DNA from: Cyanodermella asteris
Taxonomy: Eukaryota; Ascomycota; Lecanoromycetes; Ostropales; Stictidaceae
NCBI GenBank assembly: GCA_900618795.1
Contig: UYJD01000003.1
Span: 1,785,336-1,849,335, forward strand
Reading direction: 5' to 3'
Length of the DNA: 64,000 nucleotides
The translations under genes were made by a program, and so were the position numbers. Each line of letters begins with the position of its first letter. Within the stretch, counting starts at the first letter, position 1. Positions 22,006 through 32,671 of the stretch are shown here, one piece after another. The notes under the pieces were generated by a model. That model was given only the letters and a program-made list of their open reading frames with translations, was not told where the DNA came from and did no database searches.

Positions 22006-23382
22006 CTACTGCTGCGGTGTAGCGGGAACATTGCCAGCCGTCTGGTTACTTGCTCTGAGTTTGGTTTTATTTTGCCGCCTTTTTCCTTTGCGGCCTCGCT
22101 TCTCCTTCTCCACCAGCTCCAGCTCTGGGTCGAGGTCTTCAGGAGCCTCAGACTTGACCTTGCGTTTTGGGTAGTTCGGGTTTTTTGCGCCGTAGCCGTC
22201 AAAGAAACGACAGGTTGGATGATCTGTCCAACCCAGTCCCTCAGCCTCGGGCGTACCAGCATGTATGCTCAGGAAGTGACGTTCCACCGTGTGCCGGCGA
22301 ACCAGCGCGACATTACAGCTTGGAACAGGACATCGAAAGATGTCTGACCCAATTCCCTACATCTTGACTTGGTTGATGTCACAGACTGTCCTCGAGTTAG
22401 CCTCCGCGGTTTCTGAATGCTCACACGACGTTTGACTTACAATGCAGGTCTGCGCCAACGACACCAGCGTCATTCTTGATCAGGTAGCTGATTGACACCG
22501 GTGAAGATGTGACGTATCTCAGTGGAAGAATGTTCTCCAGATTCTTTGCCTTGACAATATGAATCTTGGTGTCCTGGTAGCCCCCAGCGGCGTCATGTTC
22601 TTTTGGCCGGATGTGTCTGGCATCTGTACCCCTTTTCCGTCTCTTTGGCGACGCTCGAAGAATTGTGGGTTCTTCAAGGGTTGTTAGTACTTGAAGTGAT
22701 GCTCAGGGAATTAGGACAGAAGGACATACCAGTATCAAGCTCATCATCGGCCTTGCGTTTGATGCTGGCGGCATTTTGGCCCTTTGCTTCGAATACGTCG
22801 AAGCTCGCCTCTGGTAGCTCCAGGTCTTCCGTTGAGGGGCTTGGCACCGAATCGCGCTGCCTCCAAAAACCTCCGGCTTCGTCCCAACCCGGCGTCAGTC
22901 ATGGCAGGAAATTATCGTTCCAGGCATTGACATCGAGATCGACCGAAGGCACAACCGGATCCAAATCGTGGTGTGGGGCTTGTCCGAACATCACCGGATT
23001 GGGCGATAAATCATTCCCCAGCTCACCATCCCCCGCCATGACGATTTGGTACTCATAACCCAATGGCAATGAGTGACTACGGGGTGGAGCTTGTGGAAGC
23101 AGATCATTCGTGTGCAATGCTGTCGCAGTGTTAAACGCTGACCGGCGTGCGTTGTTGTTATTATCAGTTGGTTGCCCTGATGAAGCAGGCCAGAATTCAA
23201 ACTTTCCATGATCATCAGCAGTTGTCCTTGCAATGCTTCGGAAAGATGCTTACTGGTGCGTCCAAAAGCTCTCCAATGTCATCACCCCACCGGGGTTCTG
23301 CGTCGAAGCCGATGCCGCTCGATATTTCCGCCAGGATTCTATCCACCTCAACACTCATAATAGGGGAGCCGTTGTACGTCAT
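22006..23382 (-). pseudogene. GIG-finger family copy C, interrupted by two stop codons
   Basis: Four exons can be read: 23382-23254, 23201-22730, 22671-22441 and 22385-22006. The introns have good ends and branch sites (for example TACTAACAACC), and together the exons keep one frame of 404 codons. Two in-frame stops occur: TGA at 22901-22899 and TAG at 22359-22357. The TAG falls just before the GIG motif, at the position where copy A has CAG and copy B has CAG. The parts are an acidic N-terminus, SIKRKADDE, KRRKRGTDARHIRPK, DAAGGYQDTKIHIV, VSISYLIK, GIGSDIFRC with a C-X4-C-X12-H-X4-H finger, and GWTDHPTCRFF. The C-terminus is Lys/Arg-rich. Both stops fit single C-to-T changes on the coding strand. 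It may still be transcribed. Confidence 0.65.
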
Positions 23383-24881
23383 GCTTGTGTTTCGACGTAT
23401 GCTCCGAAAAGGTAAAGAATCGTTGAGACAACTGTGAAGAAATGCAATGAGGATTGAAGGTGGTTCACAGAGTTTCAGGGGAATTCGTGCGATTGCAGAA
23501 TTCTCGAATTACCGATGGCGCAGGAAAATATTTTGCACAGCTAACGACGTTGTGAATTATTCAGTCTGTCTCAATTGAATTCACGTCACGGTTTGCACGC
23601 GATCCTGAGTCAGTGATTGGCGAGGCCACCTTCTGTGAAGACACATCCGCTCATGCCCGCGGTCTTCACCAATGCTCGCGCGGCCAAGGCAGCGGAACAC
23701 ATCGCCGACCACATTGGAGAGCACTGCAGTCAGTTCGAGGGCTGCCCTCTTTTTGATGAGGCAGGCAACGTGCCGGAGGTCGTTCGAAGCCGGAGATCAG
23801 AACATTCAAAAGGCAATTGGCGTGGACGAGCGAGCTCGTCGCCAGACTGGGAGGCTTGCTGAAGTCGACTTAGTTGAGGCTAGAGTAGCCGCACTCTGGG
23901 TCAACGATGCGGCAGCCAAGGGCTACGATGATAAAAGGGCGCCGGCAAAGGCGTGGCCGAAGACGATGTACTGAGCTCATAATTATACGTAGACTAATCC
24001 TTCTCAACGTATGCCGCAAGAACACACCACGCAAGCAATGCCGGAGATCTCTGGACAAGAGGCTGCGAAACGAACAGACAGCTGAGCCAAAGTAGACCAG
24101 TGCTCCCTTATAAGTGCTTGGGAGCCGCTTTCGTTGTCTGGCGTATCGACCAACACGTTGACGGCAGCTTGTCATCCAACATGGCGTGCCAGCTCAGGCC
24201 ATCGTTATAGATGTAGGCACAGATTGCGCAATCACGCTATGCATAAAGCGGCGATGATGCCTAATAAGTGCCATCAACCAAGCTTAGATGCTCAATGGGA
24301 GCCCCTTTTGAGCTCGCGGTGACTAATGCAAGCACCAACTCGACGTCTTTGTGCCGCAGCCATGAACTGGGCCATATCTGATTGCGTCCACGCGTGCTTG
24401 CTTCTCGCAAGTCTTTTGGCCGCGAGTGCTGCAAGACTTGGGCAACAATATTAAGGTGATGGGCATCTCCTCTTCCACATCAGTAATCATGTCAATTGCA
24501 TTGCGGCACTTGCCACGTTTCACTGCTAAAGCTTGCGCAGCACCAACAAATGGCAAAGTCATTGATAAAAGTGCTGTGAACTGGCATAATTGAATTCAAT
24601 TCACCGCTGGTAAGTGACGACAGCTCAGCAAAAGGTGGAAGCCCATGTAAACAAAGCCACTATTCCTCAATATTTTTATGAGAAACTATTCGGATGTTGA
24701 GTTTTTAGACTCGTTGCCGCACCACATCGGATCATCCATTCCATCCCATCAGCATCCTCCACCGAAACTCCTTGGAGCGTGATCGTCAACACATTGCCAC
24801 AGTATTTCATAACACAACCTCGAATCGTCGGTCAATAATATCAAGACGGAAGTCAGAGTCACCGAGATTAATGATCAACTA
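23383..24881. other. Intergenic region with a possible gene relict
   Basis: Apart from the relict listed at 23653-23974, I see no gene. The stretch separates copy C from a plus-strand orphan and is AT-richer between 24250 and 24880. Confidence 0.4.
23653..23974 (+). pseudogene. Possible relict of a small unknown gene
   Basis: Two adjoining frames carry coherent, charged protein-like sequence: first AKAAEHIADHIGEHC and FEGCPLFDEAGNVPEVV, then, after a frame change near 23785, GDQNIQKAIGVDERARRQ and LVEARVAALWVNDAAAKGY up to the stop at 23974. The second half has helix-forming composition. A one-base shift or an unseen short intron could explain the change. I do not recognise the protein and coding status is doubtful. 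Confidence 0.28.
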
Positions 24882-25427
24882 ATGGGCAACGCCGTACTGC
24901 CAGTCCCCGAGAAGCGGACCAAGAAGAGGTCTCTGGAAGCAGCATTTGGTAAAGACACGCCCGGGACAGCAGCCGAGAAAACTGAGCAAGGACCACACCG
25001 GAGTGGTCGTCCCCGCAAGTCACGGCTTTCTGACCAGAGCCCAAGTGAAGACATTCCCAAACCTGTCTTCAAGCCATCGCCAGACTACATCCGTCTGATG
25101 TCTGCGATCCGGCTCCATAACAACACCGTCTCCAGCTTCGAGGAGCCGGAGGAAGGTCCCTGGATCGGTATGGAGGTCTACCTGCCAGACTCAAAAGAGA
25201 ATTCAAAGAAGAAAACACCAAGAAACAAAGAGCCCAACTTCTGGGAGAGGATGGTCAGACAATGGGGTTACGAGGAGCCTCCAGAACTCAAGGCAGAGGA
25301 TGACTGTGAAGTGCCTGCGACAGAGCCAGGCATGTCAAGAGGGGGACAACTCTTGGCTGAGGCAACCATGTCCAACTTTTCGGCACAAACAAGAGCAGCA
25401 ATCGCGATCGTGAGGAGGAAGAGGTGA
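24882..25427 (+). CDS. Orphan protein with AT-hook-like motif
   Basis: The frame from the ATG at 24882 gives 181 aa. It is hydrophilic, with an AT-hook-like core HRSGRPRKSRLSD near residues 39-51 and basic clusters at the N-terminus (EKRTKKRS). A segment SPDYIRLMSAIRLHNN and a Trp-rich piece (NFWERMVRQWGYEEPPE) follow. The true 3' end is uncertain. A neighbouring frame from about 25388 continues with acidic, protein-like sequence (NRDREEEEVKDPEALLPFG, ending at 25501). An intron near 25310-25390 could join the two, but no strong donor is visible. I do not recognise the family; an AT-hook suggests minor-groove DNA binding. Confidence 0.45.
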   Translation: MGNAVLPVPEKRTKKRSLEAAFGKDTPGTAAEKTEQGPHRSGRPRKSRLSDQSPSEDIPKPVFKPSPDYIRLMSAIRLHNNTVSSFEEPEEGPWIGMEVYLPDSKENSKKKTPRNKEPNFWERMVRQWGYEEPPELKAEDDCEVPATEPGMSRGGQLLAEATMSNFSAQTRAAIAIVRRKR

Positions 25428-25830
25428 AGGATCCTGAAGCGTTGCTACCTTTCGGCAAGATCCCGCAAGAAGCGACCCATGCTGAGCTGGTCGTTGTATA
25501 AATTAGAAGCACAATTGGAACAGCGCGCCGACAGGTGTACAAGTGGATCGCCAGTGATCTTGGTGTCTAAATTATCAAACAAAATGGTCGCTCTTTTGCG
25601 CGGTGACTCTTTGACTCCGTCTAACATACATGCAAAGAAAACTAAACAGAATCAAACTTGAAGTTGTCGTCGAGTAGAGAACACACGACCGTAAGACTCG
25701 CCATTTGTGCCTTTAGTCTGTAACGCGAATATGCTCCCATCATCATGATGGTGTAACGCGGGCACGGGTTGGTTGACTATGTAGGCGACCAATGAAGGTC
25801 GGCGTCAAGTCTGAAGGTGTTGCTTGTAGG

Positions 25831-26149
25831 NNNNNNNNNNNNNNNNNNNNNNNNNNNNNNNNNNNNNNNNNNNNNNNNNNNNNNNNNNNNNNNNNNNNNN
25901 NNNNNNNNNNNNNNNNNNNNNNNNNNNNNNNNNNNNNNNNNNNNNNNNNNNNNNNNNNNNNNNNNNNNNNNNNNNNNNNNNNNNNNNNNNNNNNNNNNNN
26001 NNNNNNNNNNNNNNNNNNNNNNNNNNNNNNNNNNNNNNNNNNNNNNNNNNNNNNNNNNNNNNNNNNNNNNNNNNNNNNNNNNNNNNNNNNNNNNNNNNNN
26101 NNNNNNNNNNNNNNNNNNNNNNNNNNNNNNNNNNNNNNNNNNNNNNNNN
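25831..26149. other. Assembly gap (319 N)
   Basis: An unbroken run of N marks unsequenced or scaffolded DNA inside a gene-free stretch, so anything it holds is unknown. Confidence 0.99.
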
Positions 26150-26818
26150 CCCTGACGTCTGATCGGTCTTTCCTTTGTCCGTGACAGATGGCTGCTCTAG
26201 TCATTTGCTTCTTTGTTACGCGAACCGTAAAATTCATAGCAAACGCACAACGGGGAAACGCTCATTTTGCGAAGCTGCACACTTCGGTGCATCGATCATA
26301 TGGAGCGCAAGCATGCCGCCTGTATAGCAAAGCACTGGTTCGATGCTGAAGGTCAGATTGATGTTGGGCTGACCAATCCGAAGTTGCCAGAATCACATGA
26401 CCAGGACCAAAGCTCTCGTATACAGGAACCAAGAGGCACGTTTATGCTTCTATAATACAGCATGCACCCCGACGAGGGCACGCAAAGGCTCACATGTACT
26501 TGATCTTTATTGACTGATATTATTGTTTTGGCTTCATTCTGCCCATGCGCATGCTGCCTGCGGTATCGAGCCATGCCAATAACCGACCTCTCTGCCAGCA
26601 CGATGTGAACATTTTAGAATCTCGACCTATGCCAAAACGGCCCAACACACGTTTCCAACCAGGCCCGTTGCTATTACCAATCCGGTAATGTTCAATGCAG
26701 GTTCACAATCATGGCCAATCATCTCCACCTTTACCAACTATCCAGACGCAAGTGCATCTACCAACAACACTGAACGGCACCAGAACGCACTGGAACCCAT
26801 CGTGAATACCCACCTCAA
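26150..26818. other. Intergenic region after the gap
   Basis: No supported gene. Together with 25502-25830 it forms the spacer between the plus-strand orphan and copy D and should hold the 3' UTR of copy D. Confidence 0.4.
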
Positions 26819-28450
26819 TCACTGCAATTGAAACGGTCTTTGATCAGCTCCAAACAAGAAGTTATCAAGCTCCTTCAGCTCCTTTTCACTGAATAAGTCA
26901 TCGATATCGGACAACTGCGACATGTCTTCTGCTGTGAAAGCGATTGAGGCGTCTTGTGCCTCAAAGATGTGAGTCTGCTGCATCTGCTCGTGGTGCTCGT
27001 GCGGCCCATTATGCTGATACTGCCCATCATATTGGGACTGATTGTTCTGAGGAATCTGCTCATCGTGCTCGAAATGTGAATTGTGCTGACATTGTTGGTG
27101 CAGATGCATTTTTCCGTTTTGCTGGTACTGCCTGTCATGCCAAGACTGTTTGCTCTGCTGCTGCTCATTCTGCTCGAGAAATCTGCGTTTCTGGTACTGC
27201 TCGAGCAGATACAGTTGTTCATTTTGCTGGTACAGATTGATCATCTCAATATCCGGTCCATCGTTTTGAAGATCCCGGACAGGGCTCGGATATGCGTGGA
27301 ACGACAGGTTGGCCGGCTCTTGGAGCTCCAACTGGCTTCGTACCACGAGCGCTGGCTGCTGCCTTGGATATTTAGCCCGTGCCATGTGGACATGACGACT
27401 AGACGCACCAAGCAAGCCATCGGGCTCACTAGATCGCCCCAGCGGGTAACGCCTCCCCATGTCGAGGTTGCTGGAGATCTGAGTGAGCCTTGCGAACTCG
27501 TTTTGGAAAGTCGGCGGGTTTTGCACGCGTGTGTCCTGTCTGTCGATCTCGTTCAACCCGATAGGGTTGACGAAAACACCGTCGCAACCCACATCAGCAC
27601 ATTCACGGTTCTGATGACCATGAAATTGGTTCGAAGCATACGTGGGGGCCTCGTGGGCGAACCAAGTCTGCAAGGGGGTTGATTCCCTTATTGGAAGGCG
27701 CAAGAATGGTTGTGTCCTTGCGGCAAAGAGAAGGCCGGGATCGATCGCTGACGACGCAGTGTCATCCAGCCAGTCTTGGGCCTGTGGTCGAGGAGGCTGG
27801 AGAACCTGCCGCGGGAGGAAACCGCCAAATTGGTGTGGATTGTAAATCGCCCTTTTCATGGATCTGGCCGCCTCGGTCTCGGTTGAGCGATGAGACTTCG
27901 ACGCTTCAGGAAGAGATTCAGGTTGCTTGTGGGAAGGAAGAACTGAGCCAACCACTCCCTTTCGTGGATGGAAGCGGTCGCGTCTGGCTGCTATGGCTGC
28001 ATAGATGGCTTCACGAACCTCGCGTGGTCTATTATCATGTCCAACACAAGTGACATCGTCGTGCCACCTTGCTCCGGGGTGCGGTTTCTTATTCTCGTGC
28101 ATCCGGTGCCAGTGGGCTTCGATCGTTCGTGGAGCGGTTCCCTCGTACGAACAGTATCCACACCTGAACACGCGTTGTCCGATGCCTCTCGAGTTGATCC
28201 GACCGATATCGATATCTCCATTGGTCAGCGTTGTGGCACACAGAGGGGAGCACTACTCACCATGGTACTTCACAGGATCGCTGTCTATGACCTTGAGTCG
28301 AATCATGAACCCAGTCTTTCGTGCCCATCGACTAGTTTCTGGCTTGACACCTAGTTCAAAGTCGTCCCAGGTCACAGAGTACTGAGGGATGTCATGTATT
28401 GTGCCCTCTGCTTTCGCAGTATGCCCACGATCTCGCTCCGATGTCGACAT
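26819..28450 (-). CDS. GIG-finger family protein D (finger plus Q/H-rich acidic tail)
   Basis: Exons are 28450-28261 and 28215-26819 around a 45-nt phase-1 intron (GTGAGT donor, CGCTGACCAAT branch, GAG acceptor), giving 528 aa. The N-terminal exon ends with the strand region FMIRLKVIDSDPVKYH. Then INSRGIGQRVFRC leads into a finger with Cys82, Cys85, His98 and His103 (C-X2-C-X12-H-X4-H), followed by GARWHDDVTC. Residues after about 180 are low in structure. A Gln/His/Asn-rich tract (about 390-490) ends in an acidic, aromatic tail (LSDIDDLFSEKELKELDNF) that looks like an activation domain. This layout suggests a transcription factor. The intron position and phase equal those of copies A, C and E. 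No named homologue is recognised. Confidence 0.62.
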
Positions 28451-29214
28451 TTTGTACGAAGAAGTTGCAAGGTCTCAGAAGAGATAGGTGTTGTTCTGAT
28501 TTCAGAGCAGGCCGGATGTGTTCCTTGGGAAGTAACAGACTGCTCCGAAGAGCAGAGGTCGAGTGCGCCTTTGAGAGGGGAGAAAGCCTGGCCAACCCAG
28601 TGTAAGGCAAGGTGCGCTTGACATTCACCAGGTCGGTTGTTCTTATGCCTTCACTTATGTGAACGTGTCGGGCTCCCGGTCAGCAAAAGCCAAGCTACAT
28701 ATCGCTTCATCTACCCGCTCAAGGCGAATCGCGCCCAAGCCGATTCGGCCAAAGGCTTTGCTGGCAGCATTGCTGCCCTTGCAGCTATTGATCGCTTGCA
28801 TGGCCTGCCCCCGTCATCGGTCAATTTGATGAAAAACGATAACATATGGGGCTGTTTATAGATCAGGCTCATGTAAGATACAGGCCTGTGAAGCGAACAC
28901 GCTCCTCGTATGCGCAAATTGAGGAAAACCGAGGCTACTCATTACAGATCATGAGGCCGTCGGCGATGCATCGGCGCCAGCACAACCTCCGAGCGTCAGG
29001 TCCAGATGCCCGAACACGGCGTCCTGCAGACATTTCTACATGTGGCTTACTCCCAAGCGCGTCATCCACAGTCATCACGAAGCAAACATGTCTGGACATG
29101 GAAGAAGCACTTTTCATGTCTATCTTTACTTGTTTCGGCACAAACTCCTTCGGCTTTCGCTCAACATTCTTTGTTCGGGCCACCTGGCCGCCAACGCCTC
29201 GAAACAGCACACCA
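28451..29214. other. Intergenic region
   Basis: No supported gene. It should include the promoter of copy D. A short minus-strand frame (28935-29210) has no start context or family features. Confidence 0.4.
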
Positions 29215-29802
29215 TCACTTTGTGGGTTGATCCGCTTTGAATTTGTCTTCCCTCTTGTACTTGGTGTGTTCGCTGATATCGTATTGCGGCGGCGGCGGCG
29301 GCACCAAGCCTTGAACGAATGCGGGATCTGCGAGTTTGGCAGCTATTGCCTCCTCTTGCTCAGATTCTGTCATGCGGTCCAGATTGGGAAGAACCGATGG
29401 ACTTCTGGACTGCTCCCTCGTTGTTGTGCTGCCGGTTCCAGCTGGATTTGGTGTGGGCGACTTGTTGACTGCAGTACGGATTTCTCGAAGCAATCTGATG
29501 TGTTCATCTGCTGTTCCCGTCACCTTGATCACCCCGCTTCCAGGTTCCGTCTCTTCAGCACCTGCCATTTCCGCTCCCGTGAAATATCGAGCACGCTTGA
29601 CCGTTCCTGACGAGTTATAAGAAAAGTCAGATTCAAGGCCATCTGCAGCCTCTGCGTCGGAATCTCGAGGCTGCTGTCCAGGGTCTTCGGTATTTGTGAC
29701 GCGATTTGGAGCATCAGGTGAGTCCTCAAGGCGCGTGTTCGACGTACTCGACTTAAAGAGGCTACGTCTGGTGCGATCGGCGGCTTTGTTGTTCTTATTC
29801 AT
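29215..29802 (-). CDS. Orphan hydrophilic protein (195 aa)
   Basis: The first true ATG is at 29802 (MNKNNKAADRTRRS). The protein is Ser/Glu/Asp-rich with no membrane span or Cys. It contains TADEHIRLLREIRTAV (about residues 106-121), a helix ESEQEEAIAAKLADPAFV, a short Pro run (from a GGC microsatellite at about 29288-29302) and a charged end. The IRLL/IR segment faintly resembles YIRLMSAIR in the orphan at 24882-25427. It is probably disordered. No family is recognised; coding support is the long frame and biased composition. Confidence 0.45.
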   Translation of the reverse strand: MNKNNKAADRTRRSLFKSSTSNTRLEDSPDAPNRVTNTEDPGQQPRDSDAEAADGLESDFSYNSSGTVKRARYFTGAEMAGAEETEPGSGVIKVTGTADEHIRLLREIRTAVNKSPTPNPAGTGSTTTREQSRSPSVLPNLDRMTESEQEEAIAAKLADPAFVQGLVPPPPPQYDISEHTKYKREDKFKADQPTK

Positions 29803-30698
29803 GCCTGGCAACTGTCTGTAGACAAGGCCGGAAAGGGATGGACGCGATGCTCTTACGGATGCTAACTTCGGCTGCGATATGACCGCTGCACAAGAGCCAA
29901 AACGGCCAGGAACAGGAACTTTGGCGACGTATTTATGGCAATGTCCGCAAGTTTGAAGGCGATTGCTTCACTGTTCAACGCTTGCTTTGTGCCAGTGGTA
30001 TTCCCGCAATAGCTCACGCTGAACAGCACTCTACGGAGTTTGACGGAAATTGCTGTACACGATTTCGTCGAGCATGACTTGGACTATTCCTTTCTAAGTA
30101 ACCCTGCAGTTTGGAGAACATGGAATGGCAAGACTACAAGCACAGCTGCTTGCTCAAGCAGTGTTCCAAATTTGTCGGCAAGTTTGGAAATAGACGTTGG
30201 TGAGGTTACATACATAGCAACTTGCGCACGAGTTGGATGTCCGATGACCTGGCGCTTCATTGGTCTCGAAGATCCGAGCATGCGGCGGTGTCTGCGCATT
30301 TGCGTATTCGATGAAAGGCTTTACGTACGCCCTATTGACTTATCCTGCAAGCTGTCGCAGCAAGTACATTCACGGATACAGGACTCAACAACGCTGAGCT
30401 ATGCTCCTCTATAGGCAGACAGCCACTCAAGAAAGTTTGACAGTTTTGATGCGCCTGATAACTGTTCGTTGACGGATTCTCTCAAAGAATATGATAAGTT
30501 TACCTTGGACCGGCTTCATAACCTTCAAAAGGCGAAGCCAAATTCAAAATCATGCATTCCTCAAGTCATCAAATCATGGGAACTTGCTCTCAGATCCATG
30601 TAGTAACATTTACCCTCCCTTCCCAGCCAATGCTAGAAATCTATCGCCTGGGCAAACAAAAACCCGCAGCCTGACCTAAACCAACACCGGGGTCACTT
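29803..30698. other. Intergenic region
   Basis: No supported gene. Frames are short, and the stretch is AT-richer than the genes around it. Confidence 0.4.
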
Positions 30699-31088
30699 TC
30701 ATTGAATCCCAACGCGAACGCTCTCCACGTAGGTGTCGGCTTGAGCTGAACTTACTGATAAAGCCGGTGCGCAACTCCTGCGCCGCAAAGTCTCGATACC
30801 AATGCCCTCAACGTGGATCTGGTAGACGTTGTGCTATTGTGAATTATTTGGCGATTGAATACCAGGTGAGTACCGACGATGAAATATCGCTTGTGGAATG
30901 ATCAGGAGGCATCAGTTTGCCTGAAGGCGCTCTCTAGTACCGCCCTATCACCGGAATAAGCTCGGAGTGCGCCTTTGTTGTCACGTCGTGGATCTCAATG
31001 CTCCACTGACCTGTGAGAATGGCCCAAATGTCCTTGGTGCCAATGTGCTCCCTTGTCGTCAACACAATCGTTGCGATTCGCGCTTTTA
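30699..31088 (-). pseudogene. Possible diverged GIG-finger relict F
   Basis: Minus-strand reading gives WSIEIHDVTTKAHSE, comparable to the strand regions of the other copies, ending near a GTGATA donor at 30951. A candidate acceptor (AATAG) at 30834 is followed by HNVYQIHVEGIGIETLRRR, which aligns with CDINQIKQQGIGADIFRC of copy A. The first finger Cys is replaced and no His pair follows before the stop at 30699. No ATG is seen upstream. It may be a remnant of a sixth copy; similarity is short and uncertain. Confidence 0.32.
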
Positions 31089-32671
31089 TGCAGCCCTACG
31101 TTCGAGCTCAGCTGGATCGGTTGTGCAGGGTGATTCGCCTTTCCAGCAGCAGTCGCTACCGCCAGCTCATGGGACGCTGCAAGACGTGTGCGGAAACGCC
31201 AAGTGTCCACCAGCATTCATTCATGTCTTGAACGTAGCATTGTCCTTGGCATGGTCCTTCTAGCGTCCCAATGCTCTGTAAGAGCGAGCACTTGACCAAG
31301 AGATCGTACGCCGAGCACATTGAGAGCAACCACGCTATCTAGCACCGTGCGGCTGATCGTATCGTTCCGTGCAACTCTCTGCTGCGATGCTTCCCGTAGC
31401 ATTCGCATGTGTTCTGCGAGGCTCATACCGCGGAGGACGGACTCCCTGAACGATGCGCTGGCTGAACACTGAGAGCAGTAGTGATGCTCTCCATCATCTT
31501 ACTATAAGTCCGCAATACTGAGCTTCATTTTGGCCTGGCACATTGAAAATTCTGACTCTGAGGTGTGTTTACTGCTGATACAGGATCTGTTGGAGCGATG
31601 GCGGCGTGGGCCTGTTCTCATAAATACGTATCTCACGAGAGCGTCTTGTTCCCGCAATGGAACACCATTCTACCCATGAACGAACGCCATGATTGGTACT
31701 AAACCTGACATGGGTGATTCGAGGATCTGAGCAGCGTCAAGCGAGACTCAATCACCTGAGTCAATTTCAAAGGAAGAAAAACTTGGACTTTCACGGATTG
31801 TGGCAAGAGAGATCACAAAATTGGATGAAGCATATCAGGCACACGCAGTGGTATCGAGTCTCAGTGCAAAGCGAAAAAGGAAAACGACTGCTGCCAATGC
31901 TGCTACTTTGTGATGGCCATTGCGTGGAAATGAACTGTTCACTGGGATTGATGAGCCACACAAATGTAATTGCAGGGAGGAGTTAAACAATTACGAGGAA
32001 TCGAGCCTTCAACCGAGATGGCGGACCATGGTTTTACAGAGTATTCATGCCCTTTCCCACCCAAAATGTGAATCTTTGCCGGTTGCTCTGAGATATCGCG
32101 TGTCAGAAATCGAGCTGCTGCTCAATCTCGAAGTCCGGTCCAGGATTCGAAGAGGTGTGGAGCGAAATTGTTGGCAAGCTATGAGGAAAGGCAGGCCGAT
32201 ATAGTGTACCGAGCTGTGAGATGGCTGAATCAGTGTTGTGACATTGCCAACTCGTCCGCGAAGTAACAGGCATGGGACGTTGGAATTACAGGGTATCGCT
32301 ACGGAATTTGGAAACGTGTTTGAATTTCGTGTGGCTTTGAGCCGTTCTAGACTGACATGATATGTTTGGTATACGTTGAGTCGTTGTAGCTTGATGGCAT
32401 GACGTGCTGATTGATTGTTATACGTGAGAAGAGGAGCTCCTACATCGACACTTAAATTGCTTTCGTTTTCGTTTCTTTTCTTTTGTTTGGTGGTCTGAGG
32501 AAGCGGGGTCTGTTTTCTTCTGGCGAGGCTGTCTTTGAATTTTGGTGTGAATACTTTTCGATGCTCAGAAAAGAGACGCGCAAAGGAGCGCGACATGAAG
32601 TCATGGCGGCGAGGCTGGAGGAAGGGCTACCCTGTCTGACCTAGATTTTGTAGAATGTCGTACTACCAAGA
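31089..32671. other. Intergenic region
   Basis: No supported gene. A 183-aa minus-strand frame ending at 32045 and a 69-aa frame at 31217-31426 lack clear features and were not called. Confidence 0.4.

Noticed and set aside
25700-26230. Repeated GTAACGCG-like words on both sides of the assembly gap as terminal repeats
   Set aside because: The copies are not inverted or long enough to mark an element, and the gap hides the interior.
32045-32596. Minus-strand frame of 183 aa beyond copy E
   Set aside because: Composition is irregular, there is no motif and no splice or start support; it may be part of the 3' flank of copy E.
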